Translations under genes and position numbers: made by a program
Notes under the pieces: generated by a model
Database searches by the model: none
What the model saw: only the letters and a program-made list of their open reading frames with translations
What the model was told of the DNA's origin: nothing
Shown: piece by piece, positions 43,857-54,893 of the stretch
Layout: the number at the start of each line of letters is the position of its first letter
Position numbering within the stretch: the first letter of the stretch is position 1
Source: Nectonema munidae
Lineage: Eukaryota; Nematomorpha; Nectonematoida; Nectonematidae
Assembly: GCA_030549495.1 (NCBI GenBank)
Contig: JAUIRK010000873.1
Coordinates: 1 to 64,000 of the forward strand
Direction of reading: 5' to 3'
DNA: 64,000 bases

Positions 43857-46800
43857 TTAGTTTGTTATAGGGTTATCGACGGTGGTGAGAGTTGTTTCAA
43901 TGGTGTCAATGAGGGTTGCTAGGGATTTTAGTAGTGTTGGATGTAACAGAAGATCTGAGAGTGTTGTTGGAGATCTGTTAAGTAAAGAAAGGCAGCGAAA
44001 TAGAAGATCTTGGCGATGATGAGAGAAGATTTGACATGTGAATATGAGGTGGTATGGCGTTTCTATTGTGTCGCATCCGAAACGACAGTATGGATTTTCG
44101 CTTACTTTAATTCGGAAAAGATATGCTTTGCATGGGCAATGGCCTGATAGCCAACGAATGGTTGAACGAAGTGGTGTAAATTTTTTGTTTTTGAAAGTTG
44201 TGTGAATTCTGCTGATGTGTGGTAAAGAGGAGATTAGTGCATTTTGAGATGAAGATATGGACATCTGCCATTCTTCTAGAGTGGATAAGTGAATGTGTGT
44301 TAGAAAGGTTTTGAGCGGTAGGGAGTTGAGAGGAATGTGGGAGGTTAGGTGTAAGTTTGAGGCTAGGTAGTCTACGAGGGAGTTTTCTGGTATGTTTTGA
44401 TGAGCAGGGCACCAACATAGGTGTATGTGGAAATGTTTTGTAAGATTGATTAGGGAGGAGGCGAGTTGAAAGGAGGGAAATGGGATGTTGTGTGATAGAG
44501 AGAGATCGTGGATTATGTTTTGTGCATCGGTATAGAAATGGATGGTAGTAAAGTGGGGAAGAAAGTGGTTAATGTTGTTAGTGATCATAGTGCAGGCGTG
44601 TAAAAGGCTAAAGATTTCGCATTCGAGGATTGAGAGTAGAGGATTTAATTGGGATCGATGGGTGTAAAAGGGGCTAGTGGAAGAGCCTTTGAAGAAGGCG
44701 TAAGCAAAGGAGGTACTTAGGGACTTCTTTGAGGCGTCTGTGAAGATGCGTAGGGAGGTTGGCGAAGAAGTAGAGCGAAGGTATGAAATTGATTGTTTTG
44801 CAAAAAATTTGTTTTTGCATATAGATGTTTTGAGAGGGTTTTGTGCAGATGGGTGAGTTAAAAGAGATAGGTGTATCGAGGGATGAACTAGGTAGTTAGC
44901 AATATTTGGAGCGTATTTTGCTAATAGATGTGAGTAGAAAGAATAGGATGGAGTATTGTGGTGGGGTGTGATCGGATGAAATGGGGGAATTAAGTTGTTG
45001 TATGTCAAGATGAAGCGCTTAATAATAGTTTTTTTAAGTTGGAGTTGTAATGGTAGGGTGTTAGTTAGAATTTCTAGGCATTGTGTGGAAGTAGTACGAT
45101 ATGCGTTGGTGATGCAAAGTAGACAGAGACGGTGTATCTTGTTAAGAAAATGTATGGTTGTGGGGTGTTTTAAGGAGATGCCCCAAGAAAGAATTCCGTA
45201 TTGAATTACTGGTAGGATTAAGGATATGTATATGTATTTGGTGTGTTTGGGACGGAGGCCCCATTTATAAGAGATAGCGCTTTTAAGTGAAAAAAGGGTG
45301 ACTGAGAGTTTTTGGTATATTTTTTTAAAGTGTATTGAAAATTTTAGGTTGGACTGAAGGTTTAGTCCTAGATATTTGATGGTCTTTGATGCAGTTATAG
45401 AAGTAGAGGTATTTAAATGAAGGGGTAAATGTTCTATGCGTCTGCGTGTAAAGTGAATGAGGTTTGTTTTGCTGGAGTTAAAGAATATCTTATGTGTGTT
45501 TGCTCTTTCTTGTAGCCTTAGTAGAAATGAAGAGGATTTGGTGAGGTTTTCTTGTTGAGAGTTGCTGGTGAAGGTGAATAATATGTCGTCTGAAAAACAT
45601 TGGGAGAAATCAGTGTTGGTGTGGATTAGATCGAGAAGCGGGTCTATGAGAACTAGCCAGAGGATATCAGAAAGACATCCTCCTTGGGGAGTCGAGAGGG
45701 TTAGCTTATGGATGCAAAGGGAAGCGCGATGTCGGAAAATGAGACAGCGGTTTGAAAGGTATGAGCTTATAAATTTGATGATGTAAGGAGGAAATGATTT
45801 GTGTGCAAGGTTAGTGATGATGGCAGGATGCCAGGCTGAGTTGAAAGCGTTGTTTATGTCTAAGAAGATTGTAGAAGAAATTTTCTGAGTAGAAAGAGAA
45901 GAGTCAAGGTAGGTGGTTAGACGCGATAGTGCTGTTTCCGTATTTTTGTTGGGAAGGTATGCAAATTGTGTGTGATGAATGAGGTTACGGGATAGGATGT
46001 AGTGGACTAGACGTTTGCGAATGATTTTTTCGAAAAGTTTGCCTAGTATGGGTAGTAGAGTGATTGGTCGCCAATTTTGAATGAGGCTTGAATCTTTATT
46101 AGGTTTAGGAATGAGTATGAGTTTGCCGATTTTCCAAACGTTGGGGAAATGTGAATGAGTAAGGCATGCATTGAAAATAAGGAGTAAATGTTTGTTTAGA
46201 ATGTGTATTGATTTTTTAATATGTTTGGGTGAGATATGGTCGTAGCTAGATGAGGCATTTGTTTTAAGAGCGTTTACTGCTATGTTTAATTCATTTAGTG
46301 TGATTGAAGGAAAAATAGGGTTTTGGATGGAGTGAATGATGTTTTTAGAGTGTTCTCGAATTGTGTGGTGAAAGGGGAGATCAGAAGAGGGAGAGTCGGG
46401 GGGAAAGATTGTCGATAGAAATGGTGGGTTGTAGTGTGTTGTATGATCGGATGAGCAGGGAAGTATTGTTTCGGGGAGAATAGAAGGTTTTTTCTTTTTA
46501 GTTAGCCTATTGATGATGTTCCATGGGTTATTTGAGTGTTGGCTGGTGAATTTTACCCATGAGTTCTTTTTAGCTTGAAGTATTGCCTGTTTGTATTCTT
46601 TTTTAACAGTAGAATGGATTGAGATGATTAAGGGAGTAGGGGATTTTCGTAGGGTTTTGATAATTCGTTTTAGATTGTTTTTTATTGCATTCAACTCGGG
46701 TGTCCAGAAATCGGCATGTTTTCTTTTAGGAAATGGGTTGATAGGAGTGGAGGATAAGATGGAATGTGAGACATGATCATTGAGAGATAGTGCTGCTTTA

Positions 46801-47594
46801 TCGATGTAAGTGGGAGAGGAGAGGGATGTTAATGTAGGGAGTGAGTTGTTGAGAATGTTGAGATATGTAAGCCAGTGAGTGGTGTTCTTTTTTATAATGT
46901 TGTTAAAGTTTTTGATGGTTGTAGTGTTTATGTGAAGTTGAAATGTTATGAAGGCGTGATCTGAAGCTGATGGGATGTCTGAGATTGACCAATTGGATAT
47001 TAGATTGAGAGTATTTGAAGTGGTTATTGTGAGGTCAATGTGAGAAGTGTATTGTTCGTTGTTACAAGAGCGTTGGTATGTAGGGTTTTTAGATTTGTCA
47101 GCGAGATATAGGTTGTTTGAACATAAGAAATTGATGACTTGTTGTCCTCGTGGGTTTTCTTTGTGGTCTCAGATGTGTGATCGAGCGTTGCAATCAGTTG
47201 AGATGATTAAATGATATGTAGACGGGAGTGTGGATGTTGCAAGTGTTAGTGATTGGGAGAAATCAGAGGGGATGGCTATTGGGTGTGAGGGAGGAGAGTA
47301 AAGAGTTGCGAAAAGAAGAGGGTGAGGTTTGGTGTGAACAAGAACAAAGTAAAAATTGTTGGAAGAGAATCGTGGTAATGGTGTGTGGTGAACGGTTGAT
47401 TTTATGTAGATGCATGCTGAATAACAGGATAAAGGTGACGTGTGATATAGTAAATAATTTGGTATAATAGAAGAGAGGTTTGGATATGGTTCGTTAATAG
47501 ATATTGCATCAAAAAAGTTTGAAATTAGAATGTTATATAGGTTTGTCCAAGCGGCATTAGAGTGGTTGAGGTTAATGTGGAGAAAATTTAGCAT
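43857..47594 (-). pseudogene. LINE ORF2, endonuclease-RT-RNase H, one in-frame TGA
   Basis: 1245 codons form one frame, interrupted only by TGA at 47171-47169 after DCNARSHI. Relatives usually have Trp near that place, so TGG to TGA is likely. The APE-type endonuclease occupies about 1-230 (HINLNHSNAAW, SINEPY, DHAFITF). The reverse transcriptase shows NWRPITLLPILGKLFEKII, FLDINNAFN, TPQGG and FSDD at about residue 667-670. RNase H shows TDASKKS, ECEIF, FYTDA and PAHQNI. A C-terminal CRFGC...H...C motif typical of the I/R1 group follows. The enzyme nicks target DNA and copies the element RNA; this copy is dead or needs readthrough. Confidence 0.92.
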
Positions 47595-48664
47595 AGGAAT
47601 TTGCTTATTAGAAGGTTATGTTGATTTTGGATGTGTTGTGTGTGTTTAATTTGGAATTCGCAATGTTTGGATGTAGCGTTGTGGTGATTGTGACAATTAA
47701 AGCATGAGAGTTTTGTGGAATCATTTTTGAAGATGCATTCCGATATAGAGTGGCCTCGATTTCCGCAGTGATCGCAATTTGGTGATGCAGCTTTGCATTT
47801 GTTCGTTGAGTGATTGTGTTTTAGACAATTCTGGCATTGGCGATGTAATGGTTTTGCTAAGGTTAGAGTGAGAATGTGATGGTCAACAAAGAGTATAGGA
47901 GATTTAAGTAGATGTTTAAAAATGTTAGGGTTGCTAGGTTCTAATATAGCACTATAAGAGAAGGTTCCTGTGTTACCGGCTTGGCGTACTGTATTAAGGG
48001 TGCCAATATTTTTTAGGTTTAAGTTTTCGTTAGCAATGGTTTCGGAGAGAGAAGAAAGTGGTGTGGTTATAGGTATGCTTCTAAGTAGGAAGCGGGGTTT
48101 GAGGATAGGTAAATCTTCGGATTTAATGCCGTTATTGTGGAGAGTTTGATGTGCTAGTGCTTTTTCTTCAGGTTTAGAGAATTGGAAATAAATAGTGCCA
48201 CTATTTGAAGACCGTGTATTAGAGATGGTAAGTTTGTTTTTATTGGTTTCTAAGTTTTTGACTATTTTTTGTCGGAAGGCAGCTTTCTCGGCTTTAGAGT
48301 CAGAGGGAGTAAGGGGGGCTATTTTTAGAGTAAGCTCACTATTTAGAGATGGCTTAGACTTAGGTGGAGAGGGTTTTTGTCTATCCTGAATGTTGTTGGA
48401 TAAGCTAGGTGTGGTTATGGATGAGACTTGTGCGTATGTAGGTAATGAGGGGCAAGGTAGAGTATGTGGGTGGTGAGTATGAGAGAGTTGTTCAATTTTG
48501 TTGGAGTGAGCAAGAGTTACTTCATATTTTAGATTATTAAGGAGGGTAAGGTCTTCTGCATTTAGAGAGGAATTTGCTATAAATTCATTGAAGAGATTTG
48601 CTATTAATTGGGTAGAGGTAAGGTTGGGGGTATCATCGTGCCGTGCACGTTTTGGGTTAGACAT
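47588..48664 (-). CDS. LINE ORF1, gag-like protein with three CCHC zinc knuckles
   Basis: 358 codons, intact. A low-complexity Ser/Pro/Thr-rich N-terminus leads to a folded region (about 150-265) and three C-X2-C-X4-H-X4/5-C knuckles at about 277-290, 297-310 and 321-335. ORF1 proteins of this kind coat the element RNA and bring it back to the nucleus for target-primed reverse transcription. The ATG at 48664 is the first in frame, and ORF1 ends by overlapping the ORF2 start by seven bases. The coding strand is strongly depleted in G. Confidence 0.92.
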   Translation of the reverse strand: MSNPKRARHDDTPNLTSTQLIANLFNEFIANSSLNAEDLTLLNNLKYEVTLAHSNKIEQLSHTHHPHTLPCPSLPTYAQVSSITTPSLSNNIQDRQKPSPPKSKPSLNSELTLKIAPLTPSDSKAEKAAFRQKIVKNLETNKNKLTISNTRSSNSGTIYFQFSKPEEKALAHQTLHNNGIKSEDLPILKPRFLLRSIPITTPLSSLSETIANENLNLKNIGTLNTVRQAGNTGTFSYSAILEPSNPNIFKHLLKSPILFVDHHILTLTLAKPLHRQCQNCLKHNHSTNKCKAASPNCDHCGNRGHSISECIFKNDSTKLSCFNCHNHHNATSKHCEFQIKHTQHIQNQHNLLISKFLC

Positions 48665-49077
48665 GTGAAATGAGTGTGAGAGAGTGATATGGTATAAAGA
48701 TAAAAATTTTAACTATAATTAGTAAAGGTATAATTAATAAGAAGTCCTGTTTGTAGATATTTCTCTAGGAGTAAATAATATTCGCCATTTTTAAAGATTG
48801 AGGGTGTTGTTGGCTACAGAACATGATATAAATATGTATATCAAATTAAAAAATAAATCTTTTATGTGCCTAAAAAAATTAATAAATAAATTTTAAAGCT
48901 TTAAAAAAAGGATTGTATGGAGTAGTACTTTTAACAGAAGAGTAAGACTAACAGATACTGTACTCGACAAATGTAAATTGCAAGTGAACATTTATTTTTG
49001 TAATTTTATACCTTATAATTTTATCATTTATTTCGGTTTAATATAAAAATAATTTTACTTTCTCTATTTTTAGGATA

Positions 49078-49335
49078 ATGATATACTTTTGTGATCAGTG
49101 CAGAAAAGTGATACTATCGTCTATAGTGATTTGTAGTATTTGTAAGAAGAAATTTCATTCTGCTTGTCAGAAATTGACCGAAGAACAGAACAAAATTTTC
49201 ATTTAACTTGAATTTATTTGTTTTCTATGTAATCTAAATAATTCTGAATACAATTTCGAATCTTCTCTGAAGAGATTGAGCTTGATAAGATCTTTAGAAA
49301 ATAATGAGAAATACTTTTTGAGAGAATCAGTTTTT
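49078..49335 (+). pseudogene. PHD-type zinc finger module of the MULE gene
   Basis: Behind a good splice acceptor (CTCTATTTTTAG) a frame starting at ATG 49078 encodes C-X2-C (CDQC), C-X2-C (CSIC), H-X2-C (HSAC) and C-X2-C (CFLC) in the order and spacing of a PHD finger. A TAA at 49204-49206 lies between the sixth and seventh ligands, and the frame ends in a T-run at about 49335, where the next module continues in another frame. PHD fingers normally read histone tails or bind DNA-associated partners. Here it may steer the transposase. Confidence 0.65.
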
Positions 49336-49337
49336 TA

Positions 49338-50654
49338 AGAAATGACACAATACCTTTGCTTGAAAAGTACGGAATGATATACTCTTATGAACATTTACCA
49401 ATCGATGAAATAGCTTCTAAAATTTATGAAACTAATTTGAAACCTTTAAAATCAACAGGGGATGGAAATTGTTTGTTTAATTCTCTTTCTCTTGTTCTAG
49501 TTGGAAGCGAAAAACTTTCAACAGAAATTAGATTGAAAACAGCCTTAGAAATTAATTTGAATAAAACATTTTATAATTTATGTGTCAAAAATTTAGGTAT
49601 AGAGAAGGTTTCATGGGATTTAGAGGAAGAATGTGAAAAAATATGCTTGAAAAATTCTTATTGTTCTGCATTTGCGGTTAAAGCAGCTTCGACTGTTATT
49701 GGAACTCAAATTAAATCAATTTATCCTCGAATAAACGGTAGCAAGGATTTAGTTTACAAAATATTAAATACAATTTTCCATCCAAGAATCAACCCGCGAT
49801 TAACAGAAACAAGTATTTTAGCTTATCATGTGAATTTTATTAATATTTTATGGTCATCAACTTACTTTCCTACGGAAAACTCTGGCTATTTTTTCTGGAA
49901 TCCAAATCATTTCGTGCCTTTAGTTATTTCAAATCATAATTATGACTTAGTCAATGAATCCGCAGAAAAACTAATAGAATTTTCTAAAAAGGAGGATGAC
50001 ATTTATTGGAATAATACTCAAAATATAGAAAATGGAAATACATGCCATGAAAAGGATCAAATTAGGAAAAATACATTATTAAATTTTTTATCATTCTCAG
50101 AAGTAACAAAACTACTAATCAATAGTATAGATATAGTACATAAAATTCCTGATAATCTTAAAAATAATGAGTATTTAATTTTATATATGGAAACAAAAAA
50201 TAGAAGGAGAAACTTTCATGACAATTGTGGTGTTTGGTGTGGGAATTCGATAAAAAAATATTTTTTCTTTGAAAATATAGATAATTCATACACATTTTTA
50301 AAAAGAAATTCTTCGGGGACTTTTAGAAAAACAGTAAAAAACAAATTTCGACCTCTAGAAAAACAACCAGATTTGAAAGATTTGATCATTTTAAATCGGT
50401 ATTATACCTATTTGAAAATTGATAAAAATTACAAAAGAAGAGTGTCATGGTTTGAACAATTTCCAGGAAATCAAATTGAAATATCTAACAAATATCTTTA
50501 TGAGTATCTTGGGGAGTACCCTGAACAAAAAATTTCTATACACGGTAACTCAAAAACCTATCATGAATATTTCAGAACACCCAATGCAACATTTGAAACA
50601 ATAAGAGAAAAATTAAATCAAAACAAGAATGCAAAAAGTATTTTCATAGAATGA
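49338..50654 (+). CDS. OTU-type cysteine protease domain, N-terminal part of the MULE protein
   Basis: 432 or more codons. The OTU signature STGDGNCLFNSLS (Asp and Cys of the active site, about residues 36 and 39 counted from 49356) and NPNHFVPLV with the catalytic His (about 185) are intact. The TTG at 49356 is not a real start; coding should enter from upstream. After the OTU domain comes a linker with a Cys/His patch (HDNCGVWCGN) that may be a degenerate FLYWCH-like DNA-binding finger. OTU enzymes usually remove ubiquitin. The frame ends in TGA at 50652-50654 and continues directly in the same frame as the transposase, so both were one protein. Confidence 0.85.
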   Translation, partial: RNDTIPLLEKYGMIYSYEHLPIDEIASKIYETNLKPLKSTGDGNCLFNSLSLVLVGSEKLSTEIRLKTALEINLNKTFYNLCVKNLGIEKVSWDLEEECEKICLKNSYCSAFAVKAASTVIGTQIKSIYPRINGSKDLVYKILNTIFHPRINPRLTETSILAYHVNFINILWSSTYFPTENSGYFFWNPNHFVPLVISNHNYDLVNESAEKLIEFSKKEDDIYWNNTQNIENGNTCHEKDQIRKNTLLNFLSFSEVTKLLINSIDIVHKIPDNLKNNEYLILYMETKNRRRNFHDNCGVWCGNSIKKYFFFENIDNSYTFLKRNSSGTFRKTVKNKFRPLEKQPDLKDLIILNRYYTYLKIDKNYKRRVSWFEQFPGNQIEISNKYLYEYLGEYPEQKISIHGNSKTYHEYFRTPNATFETIREKLNQNKNAKSIFIE

Positions 50655-50681
50655 ATAAAAGATGATGAATATTTTAGAAAT

Positions 50682-51857
50682 ATGAGAGTAATATATGATG
50701 TTAAAAAAACAATGAAAAATGAATTTTTTTTCAATACAAATGTTGCTGATGAATATCAACATATATTGAACCTGATAACTACTGGAGATAATTACATTAA
50801 ATCGTTCACCCAAAATATTGGAAAAAACCCTTCAGTAATTTGTTATACAGAAAAACAAATTTCTCATATGATTAATTGTGTTTATTATTCAAAGAGTTGT
50901 GTTTTAGGTATTGATAAAACATTCAATTTAGGATCTTGCTATGTGACTTGCACAGTGTATCAAGACAGAAATTTGTTCAAACGCTCAACTAAAAGAGCAC
51001 CTATTTTGATGGGACCTGTTTTTTTACATTTTGATTCAAGCTTCAATACATTTTCGGTTTTTTTCTCACACTTATCTTTAGTACTTAACCATAATTTGAA
51101 AAGCAAGTTTCAAGAGGAACAACTTTACATAGGATCTGATCAGGAACTTGCTATCGTTAAATCTATAAGATGTCATTTTCCTAATGTAAATATGTTGTTT
51201 TGTGTGAGACATCTTCAAGATAATATAAAAAGAACATTAAGACAAAAACTGAGGCTAAAAGAAAAAGAAATAAACTCTTTTATTAATAAAATATTTAGTA
51301 CCAACGGCCTAACATCTTCGAATTCATTAAGTGAGTTTGATGAAAAAGTAAAATTAATAATTGAAAACTTTTACCAGAATACAAATCAAAATTTAAATTT
51401 CCTAAATAAATATTTTCCAATTATTAAAAAACATGTTGTGGAACCATGCTTAAAAAATTCCCATTTACAGATAAACTGGAAAAATAACCATTCAGAATCG
51501 TTAAATCATATAATCAAAAATTTAGTGGATTGGAAACTTAACAAAATGTTTCAACTCACCCGCAAGTTATATGATCAAACACTTTTTCAAGAAAACCAAA
51601 TAAAGACCGCATTGCATGGACAAGGAGAATATAATTTAGTAGGCGATGGAATTAAATATCGAGTAAACTACATGCAGTGGATAAAATTATCGAATGAAGA
51701 AAGAGAAAAGAAATACAAGGATTTCATTAACGATTGGAAAACTAAATATGAAGCTAAATACACAACATCTCAAAACCAATTGTTGATAGCAAAAAATGTT
51801 GAAAAGATAGCTCTGAAGCCTGGCCAAAAAAGACACCTTAAGAAAATGAAATTTTGA
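50682..51857 (+). CDS. MULE DDE transposase domain
   Basis: 391 codons from the first ATG, with the frame open back to the TGA at 50654. Catalytic residues are Asp78 (GIDKTFNLGS), Asp153 (GSDQEL) and Glu272 (HSESLNH), with the MULE-specific Cys-X2-His (CVRH, 174-177) after the second Asp. It cuts at the inverted repeats and makes 9-bp target duplications. No stop interrupts this part. A further exon at 51917-51979 may supply the C-terminus. Confidence 0.88.
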   Translation: MRVIYDVKKTMKNEFFFNTNVADEYQHILNLITTGDNYIKSFTQNIGKNPSVICYTEKQISHMINCVYYSKSCVLGIDKTFNLGSCYVTCTVYQDRNLFKRSTKRAPILMGPVFLHFDSSFNTFSVFFSHLSLVLNHNLKSKFQEEQLYIGSDQELAIVKSIRCHFPNVNMLFCVRHLQDNIKRTLRQKLRLKEKEINSFINKIFSTNGLTSSNSLSEFDEKVKLIIENFYQNTNQNLNFLNKYFPIIKKHVVEPCLKNSHLQINWKNNHSESLNHIIKNLVDWKLNKMFQLTRKLYDQTLFQENQIKTALHGQGEYNLVGDGIKYRVNYMQWIKLSNEEREKKYKDFINDWKTKYEAKYTTSQNQLLIAKNVEKIALKPGQKRHLKKMKF

Positions 51858-51916
51858 ATTTTGGTATATTTCAATATATTCATAATTTTTATCTAAATTA
51901 TTCTGTAATTTTTTAG

Positions 51917-51979
51917 GATGAACCCATTATCAAAAAAGAAAGTTTAGACTTTGCTTTGTTCAGTTACATTGAAGATTAA
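51917..51979 (+). CDS. Possible C-terminal exon of the MULE transposase
   Basis: After TCTGTAATTTTTTAG an open stretch encodes DEPIIKKESLDFALFSYIED and stops. A similar peptide (NRVEFFIYSYLN) occurs at the matching place in the inverted repeats, which supports real coding. The donor is unclear (perhaps GGTATATT at about 51863) because a stop at 51855 precedes it. Confidence 0.4.
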   Translation, partial: DEPIIKKESLDFALFSYIED

Positions 51980-52191
51980 TTGAATGTTATATTATTTTAA
52001 TAAAATTTTCTGATTTTTTTATTGTAAGTTTATCATGTTTTTGATTTACTAAACTAAGATATTCTAGCATTTTAGTATAAAAATCCAAATCAATATAAAG
52101 ATTTAAGCAATTTTCTGTAAATACTCTAAATCAATACTTACTTGCGCTTGTCTTGAGATTTTTTTGAGTATTTATTCCGAAAAATCTGATG

Positions 52192-53781
52192 TTACAAACA
52201 AAGTAAAAATCACGAAGACAGTAGTTTTTAAAAATAGAAAAATTTTATTGAAAATAATAAAAAAATAATACACATATATAAAAAAATCTTGTATACCACC
52301 CAAGAATTCCATTTTTGAGTCTTTTGCAATATATAATAAATACATGAAAGAGGAGGAAAAAGAGGAAATAATATGAATTTTCAGTTATTACTGTAATAAC
52401 TTATAATAAGGTAAATTCACATCCAAACATGAATTCAAATAGGAATAGATGAAAAATTCCACCCGATTATTCAATGCGTCTTTTCTGTTTGCTTCAACCT
52501 TAAATAAAGTATTATGATTTGAGTTAAAAAAATTTTAAGAGAATTTACCGTATTATTTATGACTTTCTTTTGTAAAATTTTGGTCGTTTAAGCTTTAAAG
52601 CGATTCTTTTGACGAACTTAGAATTAATAAATACCTAGGCAGGGATTTGATAATACTCCAATATGTTTTCTGATAATGGGGAAGTATTTTTTCAAAACTT
52701 TTATATAATTCTATAAGTGTAACAGCTTGTAAAACAGAACATAAAAGAAGAGTCAAATCAACACTTTTGACCTAAAAATTAAACAATATAAAAAAAATAA
52801 AAAAAATCTGCGGTTCAAAACATGAGTGTAATAATACAAGCTTTACAATCGAAGATTTTTAACCCAAATAAACAAACTTTTATTAAAATTCTTTGGATCA
52901 TTAATCAAGTATAAGATCACAAATGTAAACATTCGAAGTAAAAATAACTTTACAAGTCAAGCAAAAATGGAACATAGAATAAAATTTGAAGAACAAACTG
53001 TACATCTCTCCGAATATTTTATGTGTACGATTATTATAAAATTAATACATAAATTGGGTGAAAAATTAAACCCCTTAATTGATCTTCAAAAACACTAACA
53101 ACTGCTTTAATTGCTAAAACTGAACACCAAGAATTTTAAACACAAAGTTTGATAATTCCTTCTTCTATAGTTGGGGAAACTTTTTCCATACTTGGATCCC
53201 TACTAAGGATTTTTTCATTTCCAAATAAGATGAGTAAGGCAGCGTTAAACGAACAGTTTCTATCTAGAGGCGTTGATAATGGCTTTAAGTCAGCTTTATA
53301 GATTTTTGAAGATATTTCATTTCTTGGTTGTTATCTACAATTTTTAATCATCACATACAGAGCAAATAGTATCTATCATTTATCAAAAAAATTACTTTTT
53401 ATTGTTTTATACAGATCTTAAATGTCTCAATCTTTTATAGTAAAATATAATTTAATACAATTAATAGATATAATTTAAACAAAATATATTAAGCTTACTA
53501 AATCTTTAAAACAATTATTTAAATCTACTGGTTTTTAAAATTTAAATTGAGGATTGAATGGATAATTAGTTTGTTCGAGAATAAGGAAAAATAATTCAAA
53601 AAATTTATTAATATCAAATAAAAATTAAGAAACTACTCAAAAATATTTTAAAACTTGAAAAAAAACTTTATGCACTTTTTTTCATTTTATTATTGAAAAT
53701 TTTATTTTTTTCCAAGAAGAAAATAAAGGTGGGCATTAGTGGTCATAGGTGGGCACATGTGGGCATTTTTTCTCAAAACCC
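52192..53781 (-). repeat. MULE right terminal inverted repeat
   Basis: This is the inverted partner of 41648-43546. It has the same GCCCAC/GTGGGC clusters at its outer end and the same decayed OTU-like and transposase-like stretches in opposite sense. Homology to the left arm begins at GTTACAAACAAAGTAAAAAT (about 52192). Confidence 0.9.
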
Positions 53782-53790
53782 GGTGGTTAG

Positions 53791-54890
53791 GGGTCTCAAT
53801 GGAGTTGCATCCAAGTTTAAGTAAGTTTAGTTTTAGTTTGTAGGTTGTTGGATGCGCCATCCATATATTAGCCAGTTTAGTTTAGTAAGTTTATAATATA
53901 TATATAAAGTTTGAGAAATAAAGTTAGAGAAATAAAAGAAAAAAATTGGTGTACAAATGATAAAGTTTCTTTTGAGTTTCTGATCCCAAGGGAAGATGGT
54001 CTCCATTAGGTTGCATCCAAAAATTACCTATGAGGTGTAAATATCCTTTGCACATGCAATATTCAGCTAGCTATCTTAACACGTTAAGTGGGATTGCATA
54101 AATTTAATTTTCATGAGAGTTAATTTAAAGATTGATACGTTTACATCAGGATATTTATTAAAAAGTTTACTTTTTTGCCATTTTTGTGTCCAAATGGTTT
54201 GAGTTTTTTTTTTGGCTAATATCGTTTTTAGAAAATTTGTTGATAAAGGGTATGGGTGACTTCGAAAATTAAGCGCTGATCAAGATTGTCAACTAATTCG
54301 ATTTCACGTATGCGACTGTGTCCCTGGGCACAATTTCTATGAAATATTTCAATTCTTTTTTTTTAACTCAAGTTAAGTAGAAAGCGAAGCGTATCCTCAG
54401 CCTCACTCTTATGTTATCGGTCAATACCCGTTGGGCCTTTTTTTATCATTAATAGTGTGTGGATTGGTCATCTATCTACCACAAGTCCGAATTTGAGTGA
54501 GAGAGATTTATTTACTAAATTATATTGACAAAAAATTAAATATATCACACATAATAAAAATATCACAATATTCATAAGAAAAATATGATTTATATTTGCA
54601 GGCATGTTCACAAGGCCAACAGACCGTTACTATGACATAGAAAAGTACTAATATTGAATATTATAAGAGTTTAGATGATGGAGAAATGCCAGTAAATCTA
54701 GACAATATATTCATGTAAACAAAGGCATATTATAATAAAAATCACTTATGATTAGATCTAAGACAAATGTAATAACGATTATTACAAATGGAAATATAGG
54801 ATGAATAGAAATATGCCTTCACATTTTTGGACAAACTATAAAATGATGAAGAAAATTCAGATATTAGAGAAAGATGCTTATTCCATTATT
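53791..54890. other. Non-coding stretch after the MULE
   Basis: No gene was seen. TTGCATCCAA occurs at 53805 and 54002 in similar settings (TCTCAATGGAGTTGCATCC, TCTCCATTAGGTTGCATCC), suggesting a small local duplication. Confidence 0.45.
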
Positions 54891-54893
54891 TTA

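Larger units (their letters stand above)
43716..48825 (-). mobile_element. Nearly intact LINE of the I/R1 group inserted in the MULE
   Basis: This 5110-bp element is flanked by the 14-bp duplication ATATAAATATGTAT (43702-43715 and 48826-48839). In its own sense it has a 5' UTR of about 160 bp, ORF1 with three zinc knuckles, ORF2 with endonuclease, reverse transcriptase and RNase H, a short 3' UTR and a tail of about six TACC units in place of poly(A). ORF1 and ORF2 overlap as ATGCTAA. Only one in-frame stop was seen in ORF2. A simple-repeat tail and RNase H fit the I/R1/LOA assemblage, common in arthropods. Confidence 0.93.
41648..53781 (+). mobile_element. Mutator-like (MULE) transposon with PHD-OTU-transposase gene and giant inverted repeats
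   Basis: The element is bounded by GGGTGTTGAG and CTCAAAACCC and flanked by the 9-bp target duplication GGTGGTTAG (41639-41647 and 53782-53790), as expected for MULEs. Terminal inverted repeats of 1.9 kb (left) and 1.6 kb (right) are highly similar. The interior carries zinc-finger, OTU-protease and DDE-transposase coding. A LINE (43716-48825) is inserted between the left repeat and the gene; without it the element is about 7.0 kb. Two stops and one frame change interrupt the gene, so this copy is probably not autonomous now, but the near-matching repeats suggest recent activity. Confidence 0.93.
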
